From contig CAMOOO010000002.1 in NCBI GenBank assembly GCA_946621465.1, positions 186,001-250,000 of the forward strand: a stretch of 64,000 nt of DNA, written 5' to 3'. Positions 28,208 through 36,178 of this stretch are shown piece by piece. How positions within the stretch are numbered: the stretch's first letter is position 1; every line of letters begins with the position of its first letter. This DNA is from an uncultured Clostridia bacterium (lineage in GTDB: Bacteria; Bacillota; Clostridia; Christensenellales; DTU072). The notes under the pieces were generated by a model that had not been told where the DNA came from, did not search any database, and worked only from the letters and a program-made list of their open reading frames with translations. The translations under genes and the position numbers were made by a program.

Positions 28208-28684
28208 ATGCACAATTTTACTCTTTTTGACCGCGATAGAGCGGAACAAGCCGCTTCCGAAGGCAAAAAACTGATGCTTTTTGTCGTGGACGAAGAGGAT
28301 AAACCTCTCTGCAGCGTCGGCTCTGTCCGCTATTCGGACGATTACACGGTGGATCTGACGAACAAATACGTAGAAAAGGCAAAGGAATATATCGAGGACA
28401 ATTATTATAAGGATATACGACTGGACGATCTGGCGCAATTTTGCGGCGTCAGTGTGTCCCATCTCAGCCGGCTTTTTGCAACCCACGTAAAAAGCACTGT
28501 GACCGAATATATCCTCTCCTTCCGCATGAACCGCGCCGCATACCTACTGGTCAACACCGACCAAAGCGTAGTAAACATCGCGCGAGAAGTGGGCATCCAG
28601 GACTGCGGCTACTTCAATAAACGCTTCCGGATCTTTTTCGGAGTGACCCCTCTTTCCTACCGAAAAGCCGTACTTTTGCACTGA
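28208..28684 (+). CDS. AraC-family transcriptional regulator
   Basis: A 158-residue regulator with two helix-turn-helix motifs in the last 100 residues: DIRLDDLAQFCGVSVSHLSR followed by VVNIAREVGIQDCGYFNKRF and the family signature ending in GVTPLSYRK. Only about 55 residues precede the DNA-binding domain, too few for the usual cupin sensor. The ATG at 28208 has AAGGGATGG before it; an upstream TTG at 28178 falls on the -10 box and is unlikely. Divergent from gldA, so it probably controls glycerol/DHA use. Confidence 0.88.
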   Translation: MHNFTLFDRDRAEQAASEGKKLMLFVVDEEDKPLCSVGSVRYSDDYTVDLTNKYVEKAKEYIEDNYYKDIRLDDLAQFCGVSVSHLSRLFATHVKSTVTEYILSFRMNRAAYLLVNTDQSVVNIAREVGIQDCGYFNKRFRIFFGVTPLSYRKAVLLH

Positions 28685-28814
28685 TCCGCGCCCTTCTTGC
28701 CCATCGGCGCGTCCGGCATTATCTTGACAATATTTTTTTACTATATTACAATCAAATCGAGGGTTATTTATTCAGCCAGCAAACACGCGATAATATAATA
28801 AGGAGACTTTTTTT

Positions 28815-29234
28815 ATGAAAAAGACAATAAAAGATATTTATCAAGAAGTCGTCAACATGACGCCGGAAGAAAAGATAAAGTACGCTCGTCAGGCTTCTTC
28901 CGAAGTCATAGGCTATCTCTCTTCTTCTTTTAACAATCCCGGCGGCATCTATCTGATGCTCATCGGCACCTACGTCGGCTCGGACGGCTATATTGACCAG
29001 GCGGAATTTTCCTTTTGCCGCTCCGTTTTCGGGTTCGAAAGTTCTTACGAGGAGTTCGTTAAAATCGTTCGCCTCGCCTGCAAACCGTCGAGTATCGAGT
29101 CGATCGACAAGCTCATCGACCGCGCTCCGAAAGAAGTCAAGGCCGCTTTCGTCCTGCTCGGCGTTGCCATTTGCGCCTGCAACGACGCCATCACTGTCGA
29201 CGAACAACAATTGTTAGCAAAATATATAGATTGA
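28815..29234 (+). CDS. TerB-like hypothetical protein
   Basis: A 139-residue all-helical soluble protein. The segment GTYVGSDGYIDQAEFSF, with acidic residues and a Gly turn, and the later ACNDAITVDEQQ, resemble the two metal-binding corners of the TerB (tellurite resistance) fold, in which DG.ID..E motifs occur. This is a likeness, not proof. AAGGAG stands before the ATG. It is a single-gene unit ending at a strong terminator. Confidence 0.55.
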   Translation: MKKTIKDIYQEVVNMTPEEKIKYARQASSEVIGYLSSSFNNPGGIYLMLIGTYVGSDGYIDQAEFSFCRSVFGFESSYEEFVKIVRLACKPSSIESIDKLIDRAPKEVKAAFVLLGVAICACNDAITVDEQQLLAKYID

Positions 29235-29250
29235 CGATCGTTTTCTACTT

Positions 29251-29286
29251 AAAAAAAGAGGAGACCTTTTTTGCCTCCTCTTTTTT
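29251..29286. terminator. Bidirectional intrinsic terminator
   Basis: AAAGAGGAG pairs with CTCCTCTTT, with A-run before and T-run after. It lies between convergent genes 28815-29234 and 29305-30135 and can serve both. Confidence 0.85.
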
Positions 29287-29304
29287 ATTACCTTTTTTCG
29301 CTAC

Positions 29305-30135
29305 TTATCGTACTTTTTCCCACTCCTCCGGAGTGACAAAGGAATGGAACCTGCCGCCCGACGCCGTGGCGCTTTCTCCGTGGCTGTCCCAGCCTCCGCT
29401 GCTACGGTGGAAATTAAAAGAGTAATCTCCCGCCGTCTCGTACTCTCCGGCGACGATCAGATCCTTACAATCCCCTTCGTAATATATTTCTACCTCTTTA
29501 TCAAAGCTCCTCACGATACGGGTTATCGTTTTCGGCAAATAAACCTTTTTGAGTCCGCATTTAATAAACGCCTCCTCCCCTATCGCGCCGCCCCCCTTTT
29601 TTGGTAACGATATCTCGGAAAGGTTTTTACACTCGCGGAAGCACCATTCGTCGAAAAAGAACTCGCACTCGTCGTTGAATTCCACCTTTTCCAAAGAAGA
29701 TGATTTCCTGAAACAAGAGGGATAAAAGTGCAGGTGGGTTGAATGCTGAAAATACAATTCTTTCAGCTTTTCCGAGTCGGAAAAAGCACTTTCTCCGGCG
29801 ATGAACCTCTCGGACAGAACGGTTACTTTCGTCAGTTCGGAAGAACAAAATGCCTCTTTTATTACGTAGAGCGTGTCTTTGTGGATCGTCAGCTCCGTTA
29901 TACCCTCTTCTCCGCCGACGAGAGCAAGATAAGGATTCTTTTTGTCTCCCAGATACAACCCGTTTTCATAGCGATTAAAAATAACTTTGGATGGAAACAG
30001 ATCCTTTTTGTTCAAAAACCAGGGCATATAATTTTCCGGCAAGTAGACGATACTCTCCTCGTCGCCGGCATCGCGTCCCGGTTTGATTTGATAATAATTC
30101 AGGCTCTCGTATTCGCTATAATCGAGTATTTTCAT
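29305..30135 (-). CDS. BspA-type leucine-rich repeat (LRR_5-like) protein
   Basis: A 276-residue protein with consecutive BspA-like repeats: TLYVIKEAFCSSELTKVTV, then ESAFSDSEKLKELYF, CFRKSSSLEKVEF, CFRECKNLSEISLP and EEAFIKCGLKKVYLP. No signal peptide. The N-terminal 70 residues and the C-terminal part (SGGWDSHGES) are outside the repeats. It resembles in kind the LRR protein at 7923 but not in detail. AGAGGA before the ATG; the next gene upstream (PHP protein) ends 24 bp away, so they may be cotranscribed. Function unknown. Confidence 0.75.
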   Translation of the reverse strand: MKILDYSEYESLNYYQIKPGRDAGDEESIVYLPENYMPWFLNKKDLFPSKVIFNRYENGLYLGDKKNPYLALVGGEEGITELTIHKDTLYVIKEAFCSSELTKVTVLSERFIAGESAFSDSEKLKELYFQHSTHLHFYPSCFRKSSSLEKVEFNDECEFFFDEWCFRECKNLSEISLPKKGGGAIGEEAFIKCGLKKVYLPKTITRIVRSFDKEVEIYYEGDCKDLIVAGEYETAGDYSFNFHRSSGGWDSHGESATASGGRFHSFVTPEEWEKVR

Positions 30136-30159
30136 ATTTAAAATTCCTCTTTTCCCCGT

Positions 30160-31074
30160 TTATTTAAAAAATTCGTCGTCGTAAATGGGGTTGGTGTAGA
30201 GCATATTCCCGACGGTATCGGTCACTTCGATACGGACGTATTTTTCGTCTCCGCGAAGAGTGTACGTTCCTTCCAGCGCATACTCCTCTTTTAGCAGTTC
30301 TCCGCCAAACCCAATAAAACGGTAGCGCATCGGCTCGATAAAATATTCCGCCGCGCGACAGGCGATCTTAACGTCCTTTCCTTCCATTTTCAGATAGCGT
30401 AGTTGCACGCCGGAAGAAGCGTAAAACGCCCCCTTTTTGACGGCGTCGCACATGGAAGAAAAGCTCCTTTCGCAATAAATCATGTTCCAGGCGTTGGCAA
30501 AACTCTTCCACCTATGAAAATCGTCGTTCCCAAACGCCCACAGAAGTTTTCCTTTGCTGAGTAGCACGTCGTAGACGTCGCCGGCATAGCTGCGATGCTC
30601 TTTTTCTTTCTTCGCCGCCTGCGCGTACTCTATACTGCCGTTGATGATCTCGATACCGGCATAATTTTTATATACGTCGAAGTCCTCTTCCGGCACGAAC
30701 CAGTCGCGTAGCCAGTTGGGATGTGCCAAAATGGCAAATCCGCCGTTTGCGTTGGCTTCGTCGATGGCTTTCTGCTGGTCGCCCTCTTTACTGTATTTCT
30801 TTTTCGTCCCGATACAAACGATATGTGTTTTTTGGGTAAACTCGAAGCCGGGGACCAAAAGTATGGACGTTTGCCACTGGTGCCATTTGGGTTTGGTCAA
30901 ACGGTTGTGGTTGGAAATGCAGAGGATATCGTATCCGGCGTTTTTGTAGGCACTCAGTACGGTGGGAATGCGGTGATGACCGCAGGTGTTTCTGCCCGTT
31001 CCCGCATGGGTGTGAAAGTTCGTCCGCATCGGACGTCTGTCCGTTTCGATGTCTTGATAAGGGTTAATAAACAT
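30160..31074 (-). CDS. PHP-domain metal-dependent phosphoesterase-like protein
   Basis: A 304-residue protein with the four PHP metal-binding motifs: NFHTHAG near the start (HxH), SNHNR, LAHPNW and GNDDFH. These fit the stand-alone PHP hydrolases (phosphoesterase family), and not DNA polymerase PHP domains, since nothing else is attached. Substrate unknown. The C-terminal about 90 residues form a beta-rich domain. GAGGAG precedes the ATG. It lies in a minus-strand run with the sialidase-like and ASKHA proteins, 21 bp from the former, so they probably form one operon. Confidence 0.82.
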   Translation of the reverse strand: MFINPYQDIETDRRPMRTNFHTHAGTGRNTCGHHRIPTVLSAYKNAGYDILCISNHNRLTKPKWHQWQTSILLVPGFEFTQKTHIVCIGTKKKYSKEGDQQKAIDEANANGGFAILAHPNWLRDWFVPEEDFDVYKNYAGIEIINGSIEYAQAAKKEKEHRSYAGDVYDVLLSKGKLLWAFGNDDFHRWKSFANAWNMIYCERSFSSMCDAVKKGAFYASSGVQLRYLKMEGKDVKIACRAAEYFIEPMRYRFIGFGGELLKEEYALEGTYTLRGDEKYVRIEVTDTVGNMLYTNPIYDDEFFK

Positions 31075-31094
31075 ATTTTCTCCTCGTTTTATAT

Positions 31095-32246
31095 TTAAAA
31101 TTCAACTTCCGTTGCAACTATATAGGGTTTTTTGTTCCGTTTATCAAACGCGCCGTAGGTGACCAAAAGGGCTTTTCCCTCCCTGACGACGATACCGTTG
31201 TATCCGCAGTCGTACCACGCACCGTAGTTTCTGGCAAGAAGATATAACCTCTCTCCGTATCGGGTGTTTTTATCCTCGGTCGCCATAGAAATAAGGTCGT
31301 CAAAAGTGCCGATCCACGCCACCCATCCGTCGAAGATGCCTCTTCGGGAAGAAAACAGGCTCTTCCTTTCGGGAATGAGCTGACGAAAAGACACGATCAC
31401 CTTTTTGCTCTTTTTATCGTACGCCGCTTTATGCCGGTCGCCGCAAAGCAGATAAGGTAGCTCCTTGGGCTTGGTCCAGCTTTTTCCTTCGTCGTAACTA
31501 AGGGAAATGACCGAATGGGTCTTTCTACTTTCTCCGCGCGCAATAAGGATAAGGACGTCCGCGTCCGAACGAATGATCTCGATCTCGCAGATCCCCACCT
31601 CTTTTTCCACCTCACGGAAGGTAAACAGCGGAACGGGTGTAGACCACTGCGCTTTATTACCGTCGAACGTGAGAATGGATTTGTAGTTGACAAAGTCGTG
31701 GTTATGGAAGGTCCCCAGCCATTTATCGACGAACTTTCCGTTTTCTTTTAACTGCGTCAAAGAAGACATACAAACGACGGTATCCATGGGAGAATAAAAG
31801 TTCTCGAACTCGCTCCAACTCTCGCCGCCGTCGTCGGAATAGGAAAAGTTGAACCCGTCCGGTTTCATTTCCGGCAAAAACCGTCCGTCCTGCACTCCTG
31901 CGTGCCAATAGGGCGCGCCACTGATAATCACGAGTTTTGACCTGCCGTCCGTAAAATGCAGATTGTAGATCGTCGGCGTTTCTTGCGACCTGGCCCAGCT
32001 CGCCGGAAGATCGGTCCGCCTCTCACTCCACGTTTTTCCGAAGTCGTCGCTGCTTTTCATAATGATCTGCCCCCTGCCGTGTCCGGCGGGATAGACGATA
32101 AGCAGCCGTCCGCTATCCGTTTCGGCCAGGTCCGGATGCCCCAGGTATTTGTCCGTTCTGTCCACCGTTATCAGTCGGTCCGACATATCCGCCGCGTACG
32201 GTAGCTCCAGATATTTGCTTGGTTTGCGCTCGCAAAAAATTGCCAT
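31095..32246 (-). CDS. Sialidase-like (BNR/Asp-box) protein
   Basis: A 383-residue six-bladed-propeller type protein. Asp-box repeats are clear: SSDDFGKTW, SYSDDGGESW and SYDEGKSW. The N-terminal part has HPDLAETDSGRLLIVYP, like the first blade of exo-sialidases. No signal peptide, so it is cytoplasmic or its substrate is imported; activity on sialic acid is not assured because many Asp-box proteins act on other sugars. I chose the ATG at 32246: GGAGG is 5 bp before it and the upstream gene stops immediately before (TAGGATG), which gives tight coupling. Confidence 0.75.
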   Translation of the reverse strand: MAIFCERKPSKYLELPYAADMSDRLITVDRTDKYLGHPDLAETDSGRLLIVYPAGHGRGQIIMKSSDDFGKTWSERRTDLPASWARSQETPTIYNLHFTDGRSKLVIISGAPYWHAGVQDGRFLPEMKPDGFNFSYSDDGGESWSEFENFYSPMDTVVCMSSLTQLKENGKFVDKWLGTFHNHDFVNYKSILTFDGNKAQWSTPVPLFTFREVEKEVGICEIEIIRSDADVLILIARGESRKTHSVISLSYDEGKSWTKPKELPYLLCGDRHKAAYDKKSKKVIVSFRQLIPERKSLFSSRRGIFDGWVAWIGTFDDLISMATEDKNTRYGERLYLLARNYGAWYDCGYNGIVVREGKALLVTYGAFDKRNKKPYIVATEVEF

Positions 32247-32247
32247 C

Positions 32248-33618
32248 CTAGCCTCCGATAAAGTCAATGTTTTTTATGAACGCCGCGCTGAACTCCGGGC
32301 GTCCACCCAGGTCAACGTATCGAGCCGCTCGAGCAATCTGAGCGCAACTTTTTTCATCCGAAGAAAAGGCAACGGTGCCGGCAAGAGCCCCGTTACCGAT
32401 AGCAACGATCTTGCCTGTAAACGCCGCCGGAAGCAGTCCGCATTGGATAACGCTTTCCGTATTTATCATGGTGGAGAAGCCGCCGGAAAGATAGACTTTT
32501 TCTATCTCCTCATGCGCCGTTTTCCTCTCCGAAAGGAGTACTTCTATCGCACTGCGAACGGCAGATTTCGCCGTCTGAAATTCTCTGACGTCTTTTTGCG
32601 TAAGTATCACGTTGTTTGCTATTGGGTATCCATTTTCACGTATAAGGTAACCTGTTTTATCAATTATATTATGTTTGACCAATTGTCCGATAACGTCGAT
32701 AAGTCCCGTTCCGCACAGTCCTACAGGGCGCGTTCCCAGATAAGAAACGCTCCTCTCTCCGTCCAAAGAAAAGGAAGTGATCGCCCCGTCCGTTGCCGGC
32801 ATTCCGCAGGAGATATTGCCTGCCTCGAAGCACGGCCCCGCCGCCGCGGACGTCACCGTGATATCATCCCCTACAAGCGCAATCTCCGCGTTGGTTCCCA
32901 GGTCAACGTAAAGAATTTTTCCTTTGCTCGGCTTGGGACAAACGGATATCCCGGCGACGATATCGGCTCCGACGTAGGCGGAAATCCCGGGAAGGGAAAT
33001 AACCTCGCACTCCATTTCCGCAATCGTCCCCTTTCTTTCGGACAGGAAAACGGGAGTGTACGGATAGACACCGAGAGTACTTACGTCCTCCCCCCAAAAG
33101 ATATGGAGCATGGTGGTGTTGCCGCAAACGTATACCCTTTTACTTATGCAACCGTACTTGCCGCACAGTTCGTCCATCGCCCGTTTTATTTCTTTTAGAA
33201 GTGGTCGCCGTAAACTCTCCACGCCCTTCTCTTTTGCGCTTTTTATTCTGGAAAGAACGTCCGCCCCGTAAGGAAGCTGCGGATTGTCAAAGGTAATTAC
33301 GTCCACCGCTTTGCCTCTTTCCGTCAGACAGACGGCAACCGTCGTCGTACCGATATCGACGGCAAAAACGCCGTCCCTTCCTTCCATTCGTCCCGTCGTT
33401 TCCATCGTTCCGGTGCGGATACTGCCCTCCGGGACCTCCACCACAACCTCTTTTTCTATCTCCGTTTGGCAAGCAAGGACGGGCTTTCCGTCCAATAGTA
33501 CTTTGCACCTGCCGCAATGCCCGCATCCGCCGCAGGGCGCGGAAACTTTTACCCCTTTACTTTGTAGGAGCGCGAGCAGATTTCTTTCTTCTTCCGTGGG
33601 GGAAATGGCGATCTTCAT
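32248..33618 (-). CDS. ASKHA/2Fe-2S protein, reductive activator of corrinoid proteins type (DUF4445)
   Basis: A 456-residue protein, somewhat shorter than usual RACo-type proteins (about 600). The N-terminal ferredoxin-like domain has four Cys (CGGCGHCGRC and a later C in VLACQT) for a 2Fe-2S cluster. The ASKHA domain shows VFAVDIGTTTVAV (phosphate-1-type loop), YVDLGTNAEIAL and LSGGFS motifs. In known cases such proteins use ATP to reduce Co(II) corrinoids back to Co(I) for methyltransferases. No corrinoid protein or methyltransferase is in the window. The promoter's -10 is 6 nt before the ATG, with no ribosome site, predicting a leaderless mRNA. Confidence 0.85.
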   Translation of the reverse strand: MKIAISPTEEERNLLALLQSKGVKVSAPCGGCGHCGRCKVLLDGKPVLACQTEIEKEVVVEVPEGSIRTGTMETTGRMEGRDGVFAVDIGTTTVAVCLTERGKAVDVITFDNPQLPYGADVLSRIKSAKEKGVESLRRPLLKEIKRAMDELCGKYGCISKRVYVCGNTTMLHIFWGEDVSTLGVYPYTPVFLSERKGTIAEMECEVISLPGISAYVGADIVAGISVCPKPSKGKILYVDLGTNAEIALVGDDITVTSAAAGPCFEAGNISCGMPATDGAITSFSLDGERSVSYLGTRPVGLCGTGLIDVIGQLVKHNIIDKTGYLIRENGYPIANNVILTQKDVREFQTAKSAVRSAIEVLLSERKTAHEEIEKVYLSGGFSTMINTESVIQCGLLPAAFTGKIVAIGNGALAGTVAFSSDEKSCAQIARAARYVDLGGRPEFSAAFIKNIDFIGG

Positions 33619-33624
33619 GTGACA

Positions 33625-33653
33625 ATTATAGAAAACTTACTCCAAAAAGTCAA
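33625..33653 (-). promoter_or_regulatory. Leaderless-type promoter of the ASKHA gene
   Basis: Minus strand: TTGACT (33653-33648), 17-bp spacer, TATAAT (33630-33625), then TGTCAC and the ATG at 33618. Transcription should begin at or next to the start codon. Confidence 0.75.
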
Positions 33654-33659
33654 TACGCA

Positions 33660-33688
33660 TTGCATATGCTTGAAAAAGATGTTATACT
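33660..33688 (+). promoter_or_regulatory. Leaderless-type promoter of the DUF3842 gene
   Basis: TTGCAT (33660-33665), 17-bp spacer, TATACT (33683-33688), then six bases and the ATG at 33695. No ribosome binding site is possible in the remaining space. Confidence 0.7.
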
Positions 33689-33694
33689 GTTTCT

Positions 33695-34096
33695 ATGAAT
33701 ATTTTAGTGATAGACGGACAGGGCGGAAAGCTCGGAAAAGAACTGTGCGAAGGGATAAAATCCCGTCTGCCGGACTCGGTTATTACGGCGGTAGGTACCA
33801 ATAGTATCGCCACCCTCGCCATGCAAAAAGGGGGCGCCGATCTGGTCGCAACGGGAGAAAACCCCGTCCTCGTCAATCTCAAAACCGCCGACGTCGTGGT
33901 CGGTCCCATCGGTATCGCCATCGCCGATTCTCTCCTCGGAGAGATCACCCCGAAAATGGCACAAGCCGTCGGCTCCGCAACCATTCCGAAAATTCTCCTA
34001 CCCGTCGGTAAATGCAACAACATCGTCGTCGGCATTAAGTCCCGTTCCTACAACGAACTGGTCGCCGAGGCCGTCGAAACCTTAGCGAGTATGTAA
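33695..34096 (+). CDS. DUF3842 family protein
   Basis: A 133-residue protein with a Rossmann-like start (MNILVIDGQGGKLGKEL) and conserved stretches ADVVVGPIGIAIADSLLGE and PVGKCNNIVVG, which I recognise as the DUF3842 family of Clostridia. Function unknown; a nucleotide-binding role is likely from the glycine-rich loop. It is divergent from the ASKHA gene and 1 bp from the VRR-NUC gene downstream, so it heads a three-gene operon. It has no ribosome site and a -10 box 6 nt before the ATG. Confidence 0.8.
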   Translation: MNILVIDGQGGKLGKELCEGIKSRLPDSVITAVGTNSIATLAMQKGGADLVATGENPVLVNLKTADVVVGPIGIAIADSLLGEITPKMAQAVGSATIPKILLPVGKCNNIVVGIKSRSYNELVAEAVETLASM

Positions 34097-34097
34097 T

Positions 34098-34466
34098 ATG
34101 GCAATACGACTAACCGGCAGTGAAAGCGAAGAACAAATCGCCCTCTTCCAATGGGCGGAAGTAATGAGCGGAAAGCGCCCGGAACTGGCTCTACTGTACC
34201 ACGTCCCGAACGGGGGCGCGAGAATGGCGGCTACCGCCGGTAGGTTAAAAGCCGAAGGCGTCAAAGCCGGCGTACCCGACGTATGCCTGCCCGTTGCTCG
34301 CGGCGGCTATCACGGTATGTATATCGAGATGAAAGTAAAGCCCAACAAGCCAACCAAGTTGCAACTCGTTTGGCTTTCCGAACTGTCAAAACAGGGATAC
34401 CAAACTGCAGTTTGTTATAGCTGGCAAGAGGCTGCGACGTTGATAGAAAAGTATCTCGATTCATGA
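34098..34466 (+). CDS. VRR-NUC domain nuclease
   Basis: A 122-residue stand-alone VRR-NUC (PD-(D/E)XK superfamily) protein. Visible: ESEEQIALFQWAE, YHVPNGG, GVKAGVPDVCLP with the catalytic Asp, IEMKV with Glu and Lys, and PTKLQLVWLSEL. Such small forms are most often phage-encoded and related to the FAN1 nuclease domain. Here no phage genes lie around it. The stop overlaps the next start (ATGA), and it begins 1 bp after DUF3842, so it is embedded in a host operon. Confidence 0.85.
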   Translation: MAIRLTGSESEEQIALFQWAEVMSGKRPELALLYHVPNGGARMAATAGRLKAEGVKAGVPDVCLPVARGGYHGMYIEMKVKPNKPTKLQLVWLSELSKQGYQTAVCYSWQEAATLIEKYLDS

Positions 34467-35458
34467 ACGATTTTTTTGAATATCTCCTTTCTCGCTATCC
34501 GTTATCCCGTCCGCAGGACGTAGTAAAAACCCTCTATCAATGTTTTTACGGCGCCGGTCATGCCGTAGATAATTTGGCGGCAAAAGCGCGGATAGAAGAA
34601 GAAATATCCCTTTGCCCGGAAGCAAGCCGAACGGAGAACCTCATAAACGGTTACTGCAGATACCACCTGGGCAGAGAGGACAATACGCGCGCCCTTGCTT
34701 TATCCATACTCTTTGCAAAAGGGGCAAGTTTCCCTCCCACCGAAGGATTTAACGAAGCCTTAGAAAATTTCCGCGCCTTCCCCTTCCGGAGTTTTACTCA
34801 AGAAGAAAAGGAGGCCTTCCTTGCCTTCTACGACGCACACGGTCGCCCCATTCTCAGTCACAGCGACGAGTACAAAGCGGCGTACGGTCCCCACTACCGG
34901 GTACTGCCCGAACGGTGCGCTCGGCTGGTACGCCCCCTCGCCGATATTTTACTTTTACCGAAAACAAAACCGATCGTTATCGCCATCGACGGCAGATGCG
35001 GTAGCGGAAAAACGACGCTTGCCGACCTTCTTGCGGAACTTTTGGGCGCGTCGGTCATCCGGTGCGACGATTTCTTTATTCCGAAAGCCGACCGGGGAAC
35101 TCCAAGCGAGATCAACCTGGACTACCAGAGGTTCCGCCACGAGGTCGCCCTTCCCCTTTCTGCCGGCAATGCGCCCGTCTATCGCAGATACGACTGCCAC
35201 TTGGATACTTTTTCTCCCTGTTCCTGTCCGCCCTCGCCTTATTATATCGTGGAAGGAAGCTACTCTACCGCGCCGCAATTAACTAAATACTACGACTACG
35301 CCCTCTTTTGCGACGTTGCCCCAAACGAGCAACAAAAACGCCTTCTTGTGCGAGAAGGCGTCAATGGATGGAAAATTTTTCGGGACAAATGGATTCCCTT
35401 AGAAGAGGATTATTTGTCCAAGTACGATATTGCCCGTCGGTGCGACGTACTAATTTAA
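34463..35458 (+). CDS. Uridine-kinase-like P-loop protein with N-terminal extension
   Basis: A 331-residue protein. The C-terminal half is a P-loop NTPase of the uridine kinase/phosphoribulokinase type: AIDGRCGSGKTT (P-loop 177-184), then VIRCDDFFIP and IVEGSYS as expected for nucleoside-kinase-like enzymes. The N-terminal 165 residues are an alpha-helical domain I cannot name (contains CFYGAGHAVDN and GYCRYHLG). Substrate unknown. It overlaps the VRR-NUC gene by 4 bp (ATGA) and runs head-to-head into the ECF gene, overlapping it by 4 bp at the 3' ends. Confidence 0.75.
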   Translation: MNDFFEYLLSRYPLSRPQDVVKTLYQCFYGAGHAVDNLAAKARIEEEISLCPEASRTENLINGYCRYHLGREDNTRALALSILFAKGASFPPTEGFNEALENFRAFPFRSFTQEEKEAFLAFYDAHGRPILSHSDEYKAAYGPHYRVLPERCARLVRPLADILLLPKTKPIVIAIDGRCGSGKTTLADLLAELLGASVIRCDDFFIPKADRGTPSEINLDYQRFRHEVALPLSAGNAPVYRRYDCHLDTFSPCSCPPSPYYIVEGSYSTAPQLTKYYDYALFCDVAPNEQQKRLLVREGVNGWKIFRDKWIPLEEDYLSKYDIARRCDVLI

Positions 35459-36009
35459 CCCTTTTTATACTTCATCGTCGGCATGAGATGAGCTTTCATC
35501 AACGCCAAAACGATCAGCGGTACCAAGACGATATGTAAAATGATCCCCGGAAAAGCGGTGGTAAAGGCGCCTGCAAGGAACATTTTCAGGGTGAACACGC
35601 CGGTATCAACGGACGCCATAATGAATCTTGCCAGTCCCCAAACGCCCCTTCCGATCAACATACTGAGTATCAGCGACGGATAGAGGAAGAAGAATTTTTT
35701 GGGGAAGACCTTAAAAAACAATCCGCTGAAAAAACCGTAGGCGGCCAACTCGAACGCCATAGCAAGCCCGGTCGGATAGATGGGCGGCATTCCGAAAATG
35801 GCGAATCTAAGCAGAGGCGCAACGAACCCGACCAATGCGCCGTAGGGCATTCCGCACAAAAATCCGCACAGAAACACCGGAATGTGCATGGGACAGAGCA
35901 TATTGCCGATCTCCTGTATTTGTCCGGTAAGGAGCGGCAATACCATGCAGAGCGCCAAACAAACGGCGCTATAAGTGATTTTTAACGTGATTCTCAGTTT
36001 TTTACTCAT
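35455..36009 (-). CDS. ECF transporter S component (substrate-specific subunit)
   Basis: A 184-residue membrane protein with about six hydrophobic segments and the typical CPMHIPVFLCGFLCGMPYG motif, followed by APLLRFAIFGMPP and MAFELAAYGF. This fits the S subunits of energy-coupling-factor vitamin importers, which share an EcfAT module encoded elsewhere. The substrate cannot be told from sequence. A promoter, a structured leader and an intrinsic terminator just before the ribosome site (GGGAG) suggest riboswitch-type control. Confidence 0.85.
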   Translation of the reverse strand: MSKKLRITLKITYSAVCLALCMVLPLLTGQIQEIGNMLCPMHIPVFLCGFLCGMPYGALVGFVAPLLRFAIFGMPPIYPTGLAMAFELAAYGFFSGLFFKVFPKKFFFLYPSLILSMLIGRGVWGLARFIMASVDTGVFTLKMFLAGAFTTAFPGIILHIVLVPLIVLALMKAHLMPTMKYKKG

Positions 36010-36020
36010 ATTTTTCTCCC

Positions 36021-36139
36021 ATAAAAAAATCGCATAAGGACTCCCTGTCCTCTATGCGACATCTTCTTGATATCTTTCGTTTTTTTAATAAAAGAATGGG
36101 ATTATTCCCCGTCCCGGCTTCCTGCCCGGTGACGTAGAT
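36021..36139 (-). promoter_or_regulatory. Structured leader with terminator, candidate riboswitch
   Basis: The about 120-nt leader contains a CCGG/CCGG hairpin and a GGGAATAATCCC hairpin, an A/T-rich middle, and then a strong terminator stem (36030-36059: TCGCATA/TATGCGA plus AGGAC/GTCCT, one bulge, then TTTTTTT) ending about 14 nt before the ATG. I could not match it to TPP, FMN, preQ1, THF, cobalamin, ZTP, purine or SAM consensus. Confidence 0.55.
36030..36059 (-). terminator. Leader terminator before the ECF S gene
   Basis: A 12-bp stem with one bulged G and a 5-nt AGGGA loop, followed by seven T residues on the minus strand. Placed in the leader, so it acts as an attenuator. Confidence 0.8.
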
Positions 36140-36169
36140 ACTATACCAAATAACCGCCTTTTTTGTCAA
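36140..36169 (-). promoter_or_regulatory. Promoter of the ECF S component
   Basis: Minus strand: TTGACA (36169-36164), 18-bp spacer, TATAGT (36145-36140). Transcription should begin near 36133. Confidence 0.7.
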
Positions 36170-36178
36170 CTTCTTTCA

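Noticed and set aside
36021..36139. Known riboswitch classes for the ECF leader (TPP, FMN, THF, preQ1, ZTP, cobalamin, SAM, purine)
   Set aside because: None of their conserved core motifs is present in the leader as I read it.
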